A stretch of DNA of 64,000 nt, taken from assembly GCF_003030345.1 (NCBI RefSeq), contig NZ_CP028158.1:2728001-2792000 (forward strand), read 5' to 3'. This document shows, in pieces, positions 39,611 through 47,804 of this stretch. The position numbers were made by a program, and so were the translations under genes. The notes under the pieces were generated by a model. That model was not told the origin of the DNA. It worked only from the letters and a program-made list of their open reading frames with translations, and did no database searches. The DNA comes from Plantactinospora sp. BC1 (GTDB taxonomy: Bacteria; Actinomycetota; Actinomycetes; Mycobacteriales; Micromonosporaceae). Within the stretch, counting starts at the first letter, position 1; the number at the start of each line of letters is the position of its first letter.

Positions 39611-41076
39611 ACCTGCTCGTCGTCGGTGCATCGCACCGCACCGCGCCGGTCGCGATCCTGGAGCGGCTGGCCGTGGCCAACACCGAGCTGCCGGAGATCC
39701 TCGCCCGGCTGCTCGCCCAGCCGTACGTCGGCGAGGCGGTCGTCGTCTCGACCTGCAACCGGGTCGAGGTCTACGCCGCCGTCACCGGCTTCCACGGCGG
39801 GCTGGGGGACATCTGCACCGTACTGGCCGGGCACGCCGGCTCCGCCCCGGCCGAACTGGCCAACCACCTCTACGTGCACTACGACGGCGCGGCGGTGGAG
39901 CACGCCTTCCGGGTCGCCGCCGGGCTGGACTCGATGGTGGTCGGCGAGGCGCAGATCCTCGGCCAGCTCCGCGACGCCTACCATGCCGCGAGCGAGGCCG
40001 AGGCGCCCGGCCGGCTGCTGCACGAGCTGATGCAGCAGGCCCTCCGGGTGGGGAAGCGGGCGCACGCCGAGACCGACATCGACCGGGCCGGGCAGAGCGT
40101 GGTCAGCGCCGCGCTCGACCTGGCCGCCACCCACTTCGGCGGCAGCGTCGAGGGTCGCCCGGTGCTGGTGGTCGGGGCCGGCTCGATGGGCGCGCTGGCC
40201 GTGGCCACGCTCTCCCGGCTGGGCGCCGGCCCGGTGGGGATCAGCAACCGGGGCCACGACCGGGCGCTGCGGCTGGCCGAGGCGTACGGTGCCTCGGCGG
40301 TGCCGATCGCCGAACTCCCGACCGCCCTTTCCACAGTGGACATAGTAGTCGCCGCCACCGCGTCGATCGAGCCGGTCCTCACCCGCGAGACGGTGGCCAG
40401 GGCGCTGCGGGAACGCGCGGCCGACCGCCCCGATCCGCTGGTACTGCTCGACCTCGCCGTCCCCCGGGACATCGAGCCGGCGATCGCCGAGCTGCCCGGC
40501 ACGGTGGTGATCGACATCGACGGGCTCGCCGCGGCCCAGCCGATCGGCCCGGCCGCCGCCGACACCGCCGCCGTCACCCAGATCGTCGGCTCCGAGGTCG
40601 AGGCGTTCCTCACCTGGCTGCGCGGTGCCGACGTCGCGCCGACCGTGGCCGCGCTGCGGGCCCGGGCCGACGAGGTGGTCACCGCCGAGCTGCGCCGGCT
40701 CGCCCAGCGCCGGCCGGACCTCACCGACGACCAGCGCGCCGACGTGAGCCACACGGTGCACCGGGTGGTGCAGCGGCTGCTGCACTCGCCGACGGTACGG
40801 GTCCGGCAACTCGCCGCCGAGCCCGGCGGCGACCAGTACGCCGCCCTGCTCCGGGAACTCTTCGACCTCGAGGTGCCGGTCACCTCACAGGCGGACACCG
40901 TGCCGGAACTGGCCGCCGCCGAGCTGGCCGGGGTACCGGCCGGCAACCGGTTGACCGGTCTCGCCGGCCTGCCCGGTCTCGGCGACCTGCCGGCCGTCGG
41001 CGGGCAGGCCGACCTGGACGCCGGCCCGGCCCTGCGTGCACCGGTGCCCCGACAGCAATCCGGAGGAGAACGATGA
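39607..41076 (+). CDS. hemA: glutamyl-tRNA reductase
   Basis: 489 residues. First committed step of the C5 heme pathway: glutamyl-tRNA(Glu) to glutamate-1-semialdehyde with NADPH. Catalytic Cys50 lies in VVSTCNRVEVY; GLDSMVVGEAQILGQLRDAY, the NADPH domain VLVVGAGSMG and LAVPRDIEP are all present, followed by the dimerisation helices. A ~50-residue Gly/Leu/Pro-rich tail extends beyond the core. Its stop TGA overlaps the ATG of a 27-codon ORF that leads into hemC. Confidence 0.96.
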   Translation: MNLLVVGASHRTAPVAILERLAVANTELPEILARLLAQPYVGEAVVVSTCNRVEVYAAVTGFHGGLGDICTVLAGHAGSAPAELANHLYVHYDGAAVEHAFRVAAGLDSMVVGEAQILGQLRDAYHAASEAEAPGRLLHELMQQALRVGKRAHAETDIDRAGQSVVSAALDLAATHFGGSVEGRPVLVVGAGSMGALAVATLSRLGAGPVGISNRGHDRALRLAEAYGASAVPIAELPTALSTVDIVVAATASIEPVLTRETVARALRERAADRPDPLVLLDLAVPRDIEPAIAELPGTVVIDIDGLAAAQPIGPAAADTAAVTQIVGSEVEAFLTWLRGADVAPTVAALRARADEVVTAELRRLAQRRPDLTDDQRADVSHTVHRVVQRLLHSPTVRVRQLAAEPGGDQYAALLRELFDLEVPVTSQADTVPELAAAELAGVPAGNRLTGLAGLPGLGDLPAVGGQADLDAGPALRAPVPRQQSGGER

Positions 41077-41156
41077 CCGAGGTTCAGGCCGGCGCCGGCC
41101 GGACCGGTGACCCGGGGTGGGCCGACCTCGCCGAGCGGATCGAGGTGCCGGCATGA
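41073..41156 (+). CDS. 27-residue linker ORF between hemA and hemC
   Basis: Begins at ATG 41073 in an ATGA overlap with hemA's stop and ends in a second ATGA overlap with hemC's start. It has the strongest ribosome-binding site in the run (CGGAGGAG, 8 nt upstream) whereas hemC's own site is weak. Starts MTEVQAGAGRTGDPGWADL. Probably relays ribosomes from hemA to hemC; whether the peptide has a function is unknown. Confidence 0.5.
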   Translation: MTEVQAGAGRTGDPGWADLAERIEVPA

Positions 41157-42118
41157 CCGCGCTGCGGCTCGGTACCCGGGGGAGCGCCCTCGCCCTCGCC
41201 CAGTCCCGGACGGTGGCCGAGGCGGTGACGGCGGCGACCGGCCGGCAGGTGGAGCTGGTCGAGGTCGTCACGGCCGGCGACCGGTCCAACGCCCCGGTGC
41301 ACCGGCTGGGCGTCGGGGTCTTCGTCTCGGCGCTGCGGGACGCGCTGCTCGCCGGAGAGATCGACTTCGCGGTCCACTCGTACAAGGACCTGCCGACCGC
41401 CGTCGAGACCGGGCTGCACATCGCGGCGGTACCGCCCCGGGAGGACCCGCGCGACGCGCTGGTCGCCAAGGACGGGCGTACCCTCGCCGAGCTGCCACCC
41501 GGCGCCACCGTCGGCACCGGCGCGCTGCGCCGGATCGCCCAGCTGCACGCGCTCGGGCTCCAGCTCACGGTGGTGCCGATCCGCGGCAACGTGGACACCC
41601 GGGTGGGCCGGGTGCGCGGCGCCGAGGCGGATCTCGACGCGGTGGTGCTGGCCCGGGCCGGACTGGCCCGGCTGGGCCGGGCCGAGGAGATCAGCGAAAC
41701 CCTCGACCCGATGCTGATGCTGCCGGCCCCCGCCCAGGGTGCGCTGGCGGTCGAGTGCCGGGTCGACGACTCGGAACTGGTCGAGCTGCTCGGTGCGCTC
41801 GACCACGCCCCAACCCGGGCCGCGGTCACCGCGGAACGGGCATTTCTGGCCACCCTGGAGGCCGGGTGCAGTGCACCGGTCGCCGGGTACGCCGAAGTCG
41901 CCGAGGGCGACGACGGCGAGGAGATCTACCTGCGCGGGGCGGTGATCAGTCCGGACGGCACCCGTGACATCCGGCTGTCCCGCACCGGTACGCCCGCCGA
42001 GGCGACGGAGATCGGAAAGGCACTCGCCGCCGAACTCCTCGACCTCGGCGCCGACTCGATCCTCGGGGCGCCCAAGGAATCCGGCGCGAGGACCCAGCAT
42101 TTTGGAGCTACAGAATGA
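41153..42118 (+). CDS. hemC: porphobilinogen deaminase (hydroxymethylbilane synthase)
   Basis: 321 residues from ATG 41153. Polymerises four porphobilinogens to hydroxymethylbilane. Motifs: LRLGTRGSALALAQ at the start, FAVHSYKDLPT, the RGNVDTRVGRVR arginine-rich active site, PAPAQGALAVECR, and the cofactor-attachment Cys239 in LEAGCSAPVAGYA, which holds the dipyrromethane primer. Third heme enzyme gene of the coupled operon; the next start overlaps its stop. Confidence 0.96.
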   Translation: MTALRLGTRGSALALAQSRTVAEAVTAATGRQVELVEVVTAGDRSNAPVHRLGVGVFVSALRDALLAGEIDFAVHSYKDLPTAVETGLHIAAVPPREDPRDALVAKDGRTLAELPPGATVGTGALRRIAQLHALGLQLTVVPIRGNVDTRVGRVRGAEADLDAVVLARAGLARLGRAEEISETLDPMLMLPAPAQGALAVECRVDDSELVELLGALDHAPTRAAVTAERAFLATLEAGCSAPVAGYAEVAEGDDGEEIYLRGAVISPDGTRDIRLSRTGTPAEATEIGKALAAELLDLGADSILGAPKESGARTQHFGATE

Positions 42119-43695
42119 TCGGCACCCGTAAGCCCGCAGGCCGCATCGCGTTCGTCGGGGCCGGACCCGGCGACCCCGGCCTGCTGACCCGCCGGGCGCA
42201 CGACGCCCTGGTCGACGCCGACCAGGTGGTATACGACCGCAGCGTGCCCGAGGCCCTGCTCACGGCCGTCAAGGCCGAGGCCAGGGAGGACGCCCAGTTC
42301 ACCCCCGCCGAGGGGGCGCCGGGCGACGTGGCCAAGGTGCTGCTGTCGGCCGCCCGGTCCGGCCTCTCCGCCGTGCACCTGGTCGCCGGTGACCCGTTCG
42401 GGCACGACTCGGTGGTCAAGGAGGTGCAGGCGGTGGCGCGTACCGCCGTGCACTTCGAGGTGGTGCCGGGGGTCGGCCAGGCCGAGGGGGTGGCCACCTA
42501 CGCCGGGGTACCGCTGCACGGGGTACGCACCGCCGCCGACGTCGACGACGTCACGGCGATGGACTTCGAGGCGCTCGCGGCGGCGGTCAACCGAGGCTCG
42601 CTCGCGCTGGCGGTGGACGCCGGTGACCTCGCCGCGGTCCGGGACGGGCTGCTCGCGGTCGGGGTGGACGGCTCCACCGCGGTCGCGGTGACCGGGGACG
42701 GCACCGGGGAGACGCAGTACACCACCACCTCGACGGTGGACAGCTTCGTCGCCGCCGCGCTCGGCTTCACCGGCCGGGTCGTGCTCACCCTGGGTGCCGG
42801 TGTGCCGCACCGGGACAAGCTGAGCTGGTGGGAGAACCGCCCGCTGTACGGCTGGAAGGTGCTCGTCCCGCGCACCAAGGAGCAGGCCGGGGTGATGAGC
42901 GCCCGACTGCGTGAGTACGGCGCCATCCCGTGCGAGGTGCCGACCATCGCGGTCGAGCCGCCGCGTACCCCGGCCCAGATGGAGCGGGCGGTCAAGGGCC
43001 TGGTCGACGGCAGGTACGCCTGGGTGATCTTCACCTCGGTGAACGCGGTCCGGGCGGTCTGGGAGAAGTTCGCCGAGCACGGTCTCGACGCCCGGCACTT
43101 CGGCGGCGTCAAGATCGCCTGCATCGGTGAGCCGACCGCCGAGGCGGTACGCGCGTTCGGCATCCAGCCGGAGCTGATCCCGTCCGGGGAGCAGTCCTCG
43201 GAGGGGCTGCTCGCCGAGTTCTCGCCGCACGACGAGATCCTCGACCCGGTCGGCCGGGTACTGCTGCCCCGTGCCGACATCGCCACCGAGACGCTGGCGG
43301 CCGGGCTGACCGAGCGCGGCTGGGAGGTCGACGACGTGACCGCGTACCGGACGGTGCGGGCGGCCCCGCCGCCGGCCGAGATCCGCGACGCGATCAAGTC
43401 GGGCGGCTTCGACGCGGTGCTCTTCACCTCTTCTTCCACCGTGCGCAACCTGGTCGGCATCGCCGGCAAGCCGCACGCCCGGACCGTGGTCGCGGTGATC
43501 GGCCCGAAGACGGCGGAGACCGCCACCGAGTTCGGCCTGCGGGTGGACGCCCAGCCGGCGCACGCCTCAGTGCCGGACCTGGTGGAGGCGCTGGCGTCGT
43601 ACGCGGTGGAGCTGCGGGAGAAGCTGGCCGCGATGCCGGCCAAGCAGCGCCGGGGTTCCAAGGTCCAGGGCCCGACGGCGCTGCGGTTCCGGTAA
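42115..43695 (+). CDS. hemD: uroporphyrinogen-III synthase fused to a degenerate SUMT-like domain
   Basis: 526 residues. N-terminal half (1-240) is a uroporphyrinogen methyltransferase fold: IAFVGAGPGDPGLLTRRAHD is conserved, but the loop after GDPF lacks the GRGGEE signature (GDPFGHDSVVKEV), so methyl transfer is doubtful. C-terminal half (~250-505) is HemD: WKVLVPRTKEQAGVMS, WVIFTSVNAVRAVWE, GRVLLPRADIA and VLFTSSSTVRNL. It closes hydroxymethylbilane to uroporphyrinogen III, the branch point for heme and B12. Start overlaps hemC (ATGA); GGAG lies 9 nt upstream. Confidence 0.93.
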   Translation: MIGTRKPAGRIAFVGAGPGDPGLLTRRAHDALVDADQVVYDRSVPEALLTAVKAEAREDAQFTPAEGAPGDVAKVLLSAARSGLSAVHLVAGDPFGHDSVVKEVQAVARTAVHFEVVPGVGQAEGVATYAGVPLHGVRTAADVDDVTAMDFEALAAAVNRGSLALAVDAGDLAAVRDGLLAVGVDGSTAVAVTGDGTGETQYTTTSTVDSFVAAALGFTGRVVLTLGAGVPHRDKLSWWENRPLYGWKVLVPRTKEQAGVMSARLREYGAIPCEVPTIAVEPPRTPAQMERAVKGLVDGRYAWVIFTSVNAVRAVWEKFAEHGLDARHFGGVKIACIGEPTAEAVRAFGIQPELIPSGEQSSEGLLAEFSPHDEILDPVGRVLLPRADIATETLAAGLTERGWEVDDVTAYRTVRAAPPPAEIRDAIKSGGFDAVLFTSSSTVRNLVGIAGKPHARTVVAVIGPKTAETATEFGLRVDAQPAHASVPDLVEALASYAVELREKLAAMPAKQRRGSKVQGPTALRFR

Positions 43696-43714
43696 TCTCT
43701 GTCGGATTTCTGTA

Positions 43715-43759
43715 GCACCATCGGATGTGAAGCCCGCTAGGTCTTTCAGGCACCATCGG
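43715..43759 (+). repeat. 10 bp direct repeat upstream of hemB
   Basis: GCACCATCGG at 43715 and 43750, 35 bp apart, inside the 141 nt hemD-hemB gap that should carry the hemB promoter. Could be a regulator-binding pair. Confidence 0.3.
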
Positions 43760-43836
43760 TCCTAGGGCCGTCGGCGGCCCGGGCGGCCCGGCAGACGCCG
43801 GGTCGAGTGTCGGCCGGTCGGTCGTGAGGAGTGGTC

Positions 43837-44820
43837 ATGTCGTACCCAGAGATCCGTCCGCGCCGGTTGCGGCGGTCCCCGGCGATCCGCCGGCTGGTCG
43901 AGGAGACCCGGCTCGCCCCGGCGGAGCTGGTGCTGCCGATGTTCGTCAAGGAGGGGCTGGCCGAGCCGAGGCCGATCGCCTCGATGCCGGGCGTCGTGCA
44001 GCACTCCCGGGAGTCGCTGCGCAAGGCGGCGGCCGAGGCGGTGCACGCGGGCGTCGGCGGGATCATGCTCTTCGGGATCCCGGCGGAGAAGGACGAGACC
44101 GGTTCCGGCGGCATCGACCCGGACGGCATCCTCAACGTGGCGATCCGGGACGTGATCGCCGAGGTCGGCGACGCCACGGTGGTGATGAGCGACCTCTGCC
44201 TGGACGAGTTCACCTCGCACGGGCACTGCGGGCTGCTCGCCCCGGACGGCAGCGTCGACAACGACGCCACCCTGGCCGCGTACGCCGAGCTGGGGGTGGC
44301 GCAGGCCGAGGCCGGCGCGCACGTGGTCGGGCCGTCCGGGATGATGGACGGCCAGGTCGGGGTGATCCGGCGCGCGCTGGACGCCGCCGGACACACCGAC
44401 ACCAGCATCCTGGCGTACGCGGTGAAGTACTCCTCCTCGTTCTACGGCCCGTTCCGGGACGCGGTGGAGTCGTCGTTGCAGGGCGACCGCCGCACCTACC
44501 AGCAGGACCCGGCCAACCTGCGCGAGTCGCTCCGGGAGGTACGCCTCGACGTCGCCGAGGGCGCCGACCTGGTGATGGTGAAGCCGGCCCTGCCCTACCT
44601 CGACGTGCTCGCCGCGGTCCGGGCCGAGGTGGACGTGCCGGTCGCCGCCTACCAGATCTCCGGCGAGTACGCGATGGTCGAGGCCGCCGCGGCCAACGGC
44701 TGGATCGACCGGGACCGGGCGGTACTGGAGACGCTGACCTCGATCCGCCGGGCGGGTGCCCAGATCATCCTCACCTACTGGGCCGTCGAGGCGGCCCGGA
44801 TGCTCCGCGACCGCTACTGA
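43837..44820 (+). CDS. hemB: delta-aminolevulinic acid dehydratase (porphobilinogen synthase)
   Basis: 327 residues from ATG 43837, after GAGGAGTGG. Condenses two 5-aminolevulinates. Schiff-base lysines are in place: [12 protein letters not shown] (K197) and [10 protein letters not shown] (K249). The metal-binding loop reads [14 protein letters not shown]: Cys121, Asp123 and Cys131, between the three-Cys zinc form and the Asp-rich magnesium form. It does not overlap hemD (gap 141 nt), so it may be expressed separately from rex-hemACD. A hairpin follows. Confidence 0.96.
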   Translation: MSYPEIRPRRLRRSPAIRRLVEETRLAPAELVLPMFVKEGLAEPRPIASMPGVVQHSRESLRKAAAEAVHAGVGGIMLFGIPAEKDETGSGGIDPDGILNVAIRDVIAEVGDATVVMSDLCLDEFTSHGHCGLLAPDGSVDNDATLAAYAELGVAQAEAGAHVVGPSGMMDGQVGVIRRALDAAGHTDTSILAYAVKYSSSFYGPFRDAVESSLQGDRRTYQQDPANLRESLREVRLDVAEGADLVMVKPALPYLDVLAAVRAEVDVPVAAYQISGEYAMVEAAAANGWIDRDRAVLETLTSIRRAGAQIILTYWAVEAARMLRDRY

Positions 44821-44822
44821 CC

Positions 44823-44855
44823 GACCGGGGGTGCCGGGGCCGGCCGACCCCGGTC
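44823..44855. terminator. hairpin between convergent hemB and GNAT gene
   Basis: GACCGGGG / CCCCGGTC, 8 bp arms with a 17 nt loop that itself contains GC pairs, 3 nt after the hemB stop; can serve both directions. Confidence 0.5.
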
Positions 44856-44871
44856 CGCCCCGCCGCGTTCC

Positions 44872-45894
44872 TCAGCTGCCGGCGTCCAGCCGGTGCACCA
44901 GCTCGGCCACGTCGACGCCGTACTCGTACCACTCCCGGTCGGCCTGGAAGCCGAGGTCGGCGTTGACGGCCCGCATCGCCTCGTTGGTCCGGGCGTTCCA
45001 GGTCTGCACCTCGGAGAGCTTCGGCTCGACCGAACGCAGCTCGAAGAGCATCCGGGCCTTCATCGCCCGGTCGATTCCGTAGCCCTGGTGTTCCTGGCCG
45101 ACGATGGTGTCCCACTGGTCGGCCCGGGTCGGATGCTGGGCCGGCACCACGACCTCGGTGAGTCCGGCGACCAGGCCGGTCTTCTCCTCGATCGCGAGCA
45201 CGATGTACGGCTTCATGCCGCGCCGGTGCAGACAGTTCAGGCTGTCCCGCAGGCGCTGCGGATCGTGCGAACTGGGGCGCAGATCCAGGTCACCGTCGTC
45301 AATGTCGCGCGTCTCGGCCTTCGCCATGGCGTACGCCTCGATCAACTCGTCCGGCGGCCCGCCGGGGCAGAACTCCAGACGGTATCCGGGACCGATTCCC
45401 TGGGCCATCTCGCCGAGCGCGACCCAGTCGACCGTGCCGAGCCGCAGCACGCTGCGGTCCTCCTCGTACTCCCGGACGAAACCGAGGGCCTCGTAGAACC
45501 CGACCGCGGGCGTGTCGCCGATGACCTCGACGCCCATCGACCGGAAGCCCTCCTGGTAGGTCCGCCGGGCGGCCGTGGCGATCAGCTTGCGCCCGAGCCC
45601 GCTGCGCCGGGCCGCCGGGTGCACCATCACCTCCAGCACGCCGATGTCACCCAACAGGAGTACGTGGGTGTGCCCGAGGATGCGGCCCGGCTGCCCGTCG
45701 GCCGAAGGCTCGTCCTGGGCGATCCAGGAGATGCGGCGTTCGCCGGGCATCACCTCGCAGAGGTACTCCCGGAGCATGCCGTTCTCCCACAGGGGGTCCT
45801 CCGGTAGGTCGGCCGCGAAAACCGCGTTGAGCGCGTCCAGGAAGGACTCGATCTCGGCGGCCGGGGCGGTCCGGGGATCCCACTCGCGCACCAT
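44872..45894 (-). CDS. tandem-GNAT acetyltransferase
   Basis: 340 residues with two GNAT folds. The N-terminal one has a full acetyl-CoA site, VMVHPAARRSGLGRKLIATA, and GFYEALGFV; the C-terminal one (~200-340) shows TIVGQEHQGYGIDRAMKARM as a less regular motif A and NADLGFQ near the end. Such duplicated GNATs resemble mycothiol synthase and related actinobacterial enzymes, but MshD-specific residues cannot be judged here. Start placed at ATG 45894 (a GTG at 45897 is equally possible). Confidence 0.8.
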   Translation of the reverse strand: MVREWDPRTAPAAEIESFLDALNAVFAADLPEDPLWENGMLREYLCEVMPGERRISWIAQDEPSADGQPGRILGHTHVLLLGDIGVLEVMVHPAARRSGLGRKLIATAARRTYQEGFRSMGVEVIGDTPAVGFYEALGFVREYEEDRSVLRLGTVDWVALGEMAQGIGPGYRLEFCPGGPPDELIEAYAMAKAETRDIDDGDLDLRPSSHDPQRLRDSLNCLHRRGMKPYIVLAIEEKTGLVAGLTEVVVPAQHPTRADQWDTIVGQEHQGYGIDRAMKARMLFELRSVEPKLSEVQTWNARTNEAMRAVNADLGFQADREWYEYGVDVAELVHRLDAGS

Positions 45895-45966
45895 CACCCG
45901 TCTAGCTTGCCGTCAACCGCAGCCTGGCGAAAGTGCCCAGTTCGTCAATGTGTCGAGGACATTACG

Positions 45967-47346
45967 CTAAGTCCTACTGTCTGTGCCGTACTTGTTGGCC
46001 ATGTTGAACACCTCTTGGGCATATGGCCGCACGTCATTGTAGGAAAGGATGGCGCTCCACCAGTCCGAGGCGACCGACAGGTTGCGGCCTCCCTTGCACA
46101 GATAGTTACCGGCCGCCAGAGCCGCGTCGTCGATGCTGTGCGGGTTCTCCACCCCGTCGCCGTCGGCGTCGGCCCCGATCTCCTCCCAGGTGGTCGGGAT
46201 GAACTGCATCGGTCCGACCGCGCGGTCGTAGGTGGCGTCCCGGTCGAGCCGGCCGTCCTCGGTGTCCATGATCCGCATCCGGCCGCCGTTGCCGTCCAGC
46301 GGCAGGCCGATGATCTCCGGCGCGGCGATCCCGTTCGCGCCGAGGACCGCCCCGTTCGCCCGCCCGTGTGCGGATTCCACCTGGCCGATCGCGGCCAGCG
46401 TGGTCCAGCGGAGCTGGCAGCCGGGCGTCGTCTGACCGACCCGCAGCTCGGCGTAGCCGTACGCCTGGAGCGCGGTCGTGGAGATCTGGACCCGGGGCCC
46501 GATCTGCCCGGCCCAGCCGGCGAGTACGTCGGAGGGGCGCCCGCCGGTCGCGTTCCAGGGCGGTGCCGGCACGCTCGGCGTGCCGAAAGCCGGTGGGCTC
46601 GGCAGCCCCGAGGGCAGCCCGCCGGGGTCGACGGGGAACCCGGGTACGGTCGGCGAGGGCGGCGGCAGGCTCGTGGCGGCACCCGCGTCGACCGGCCGGG
46701 CCTGCCGCGCGGTGGCCGGGATCAGGAACGCTCCCGCGGCGCCGGTCGTGGCCACCAGGGCGAAGAGCAGCAGCGCCGGCAGGGTGAGCCGGCCACTCGG
46801 CCGCTTCGACCAGGCGCGTACCGCCCCGGGGGACGGCCAGCGGGAGACCGCGTGCGCGAACCGGACCCGGATCCGCCGGTTCCGCCCGGCCGGCGCGGTC
46901 ACGGGTACGTCGAGGTCGATGACCGTCTCGCCCGACTTGCCCGCCGGGATGGGCGGAGTGGCCGCCGCCGTGGTCGTGCCGGCGGTGCTCGCCGCCGTCG
47001 CGCTGGTCGCGGTGGCGTCGGGCTTCGCCTCGGCGGCGGGCTGCGGCTCGGCCTCGGCGGCCGGCTCCGGCTCGGTGGTCGCCTTCGGCTCCGTCTCGGC
47101 GGCCGGCTCGGCCTCGGCGGGCGGCGTCGGCTCGGTTTCGGCGGTCGGCTTCGGCTCCGGCTCGGCGGGCGGGACGGGTTCGGCCTCGGCGCGCGGGCGC
47201 GGCACGGCGACCGATGGTGGATCGAAGTCCTGATCCGGGGCGGCACCCGAACTGGCCAGCGGCCCGTCGAAGACCGGCGCCGCGGGTCGCAGTGGTCGAG
47301 TCGTAGAAGTCTCCTCGCGCTCCGCCACCCGTCGAGTATTACCCAT
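45967..47346 (-). CDS. membrane-anchored lytic transglycosylase
   Basis: 459 residues. Cytosolic disordered region (1-190) rich in Pro-Glu-Ala-Thr repeats such as AETEPKATTEPEPAAEAEPQ, one transmembrane helix (LPALLLFALVATTGAAGAFL), a Pro-rich linker, then an SLT domain: TLAAIGQVESAHGRANGA with the catalytic Glu in the QVESAHG turn, RAVGPMQFIPTTW, and DDAALAAGNYLCKGG. It cleaves peptidoglycan glycan strands outside the membrane. The cytosolic Pro/Glu tail is unusual for the family and could bind cytoplasmic partners. Divergent from the FmdB gene with only 38 nt between starts. Confidence 0.88.
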   Translation of the reverse strand: MGNTRRVAEREETSTTRPLRPAAPVFDGPLASSGAAPDQDFDPPSVAVPRPRAEAEPVPPAEPEPKPTAETEPTPPAEAEPAAETEPKATTEPEPAAEAEPQPAAEAKPDATATSATAASTAGTTTAAATPPIPAGKSGETVIDLDVPVTAPAGRNRRIRVRFAHAVSRWPSPGAVRAWSKRPSGRLTLPALLLFALVATTGAAGAFLIPATARQARPVDAGAATSLPPPSPTVPGFPVDPGGLPSGLPSPPAFGTPSVPAPPWNATGGRPSDVLAGWAGQIGPRVQISTTALQAYGYAELRVGQTTPGCQLRWTTLAAIGQVESAHGRANGAVLGANGIAAPEIIGLPLDGNGGRMRIMDTEDGRLDRDATYDRAVGPMQFIPTTWEEIGADADGDGVENPHSIDDAALAAGNYLCKGGRNLSVASDWWSAILSYNDVRPYAQEVFNMANKYGTDSRT

Positions 47347-47372
47347 CCAACGTCGAACGTCAGGTCTGGCCG

Positions 47373-47378
47373 TACGCT
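47373..47378 (+). promoter_or_regulatory. -10 box TACGCT of a leaderless promoter
   Basis: TACGCT, 6 nt before ATG 47385, in the 38 nt divergent region shared with the transglycosylase gene. Confidence 0.5.
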
Positions 47379-47384
47379 GTTGGT

Positions 47385-47606
47385 ATGCCCCGGTACGAGT
47401 TCCGTTGCCGCGCCTGCGGTGACACCTTCGAGATGAACCGGCCGATGGCCGAGGCCTCGGCTCCGGCGTCCTGCCCTCGCGGGCACGACGACACGGTCAA
47501 GCTACTGTCGACGGTCGCCTTCACCGGTCGCGGCGCGGGCGGTTCCGCCCCGGCGCCGATGGCCCCCGGCGGCGGCGGCTGCTGCGGCGGGAGTTGCGGC
47601 TGCTGA
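47385..47606 (+). CDS. FmdB-family zinc ribbon protein
   Basis: 73 residues: MPRYEFRCRACGDTFEMNRP and ASCPRGHDDTVKLLS supply a CxxC plus C-x-x-x-H metal site typical of the FmdB/putative regulatory protein family. C terminus is GGGGCCGGSCGC, a Cys-rich tail of five cysteines that may bind additional metal. Function unproven; often annotated as a regulator. Leaderless transcript and a downstream hairpin indicate a monocistronic unit. Confidence 0.88.
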   Translation: MPRYEFRCRACGDTFEMNRPMAEASAPASCPRGHDDTVKLLSTVAFTGRGAGGSAPAPMAPGGGGCCGGSCGC

Positions 47607-47618
47607 GGCCGTAGCCCG

Positions 47619-47652
47619 GCTGTCCGGACCTGGCCCCCTCCCGTTCCGGACA
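47619..47652 (+). terminator. hairpin after the FmdB gene
   Basis: CTGTCCGGA / TCCGGACAG, 9 bp arms, 16 nt loop, 12 nt after the stop. Confidence 0.5.
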
Positions 47653-47804
47653 GTGAGGACAGTTCGCGACCGTGATGTCGGTTTCGTGGCACAGTCCCCG
47701 GTTAGCACCTTGGTACGGGGTCGCGCCGTCCGTTTCTACGATGGGCCAACCCGTAAATATGCGGCAGCATGAACGCGACTTCCAGGGGGCGGGAGGTTCC
47801 AGGC

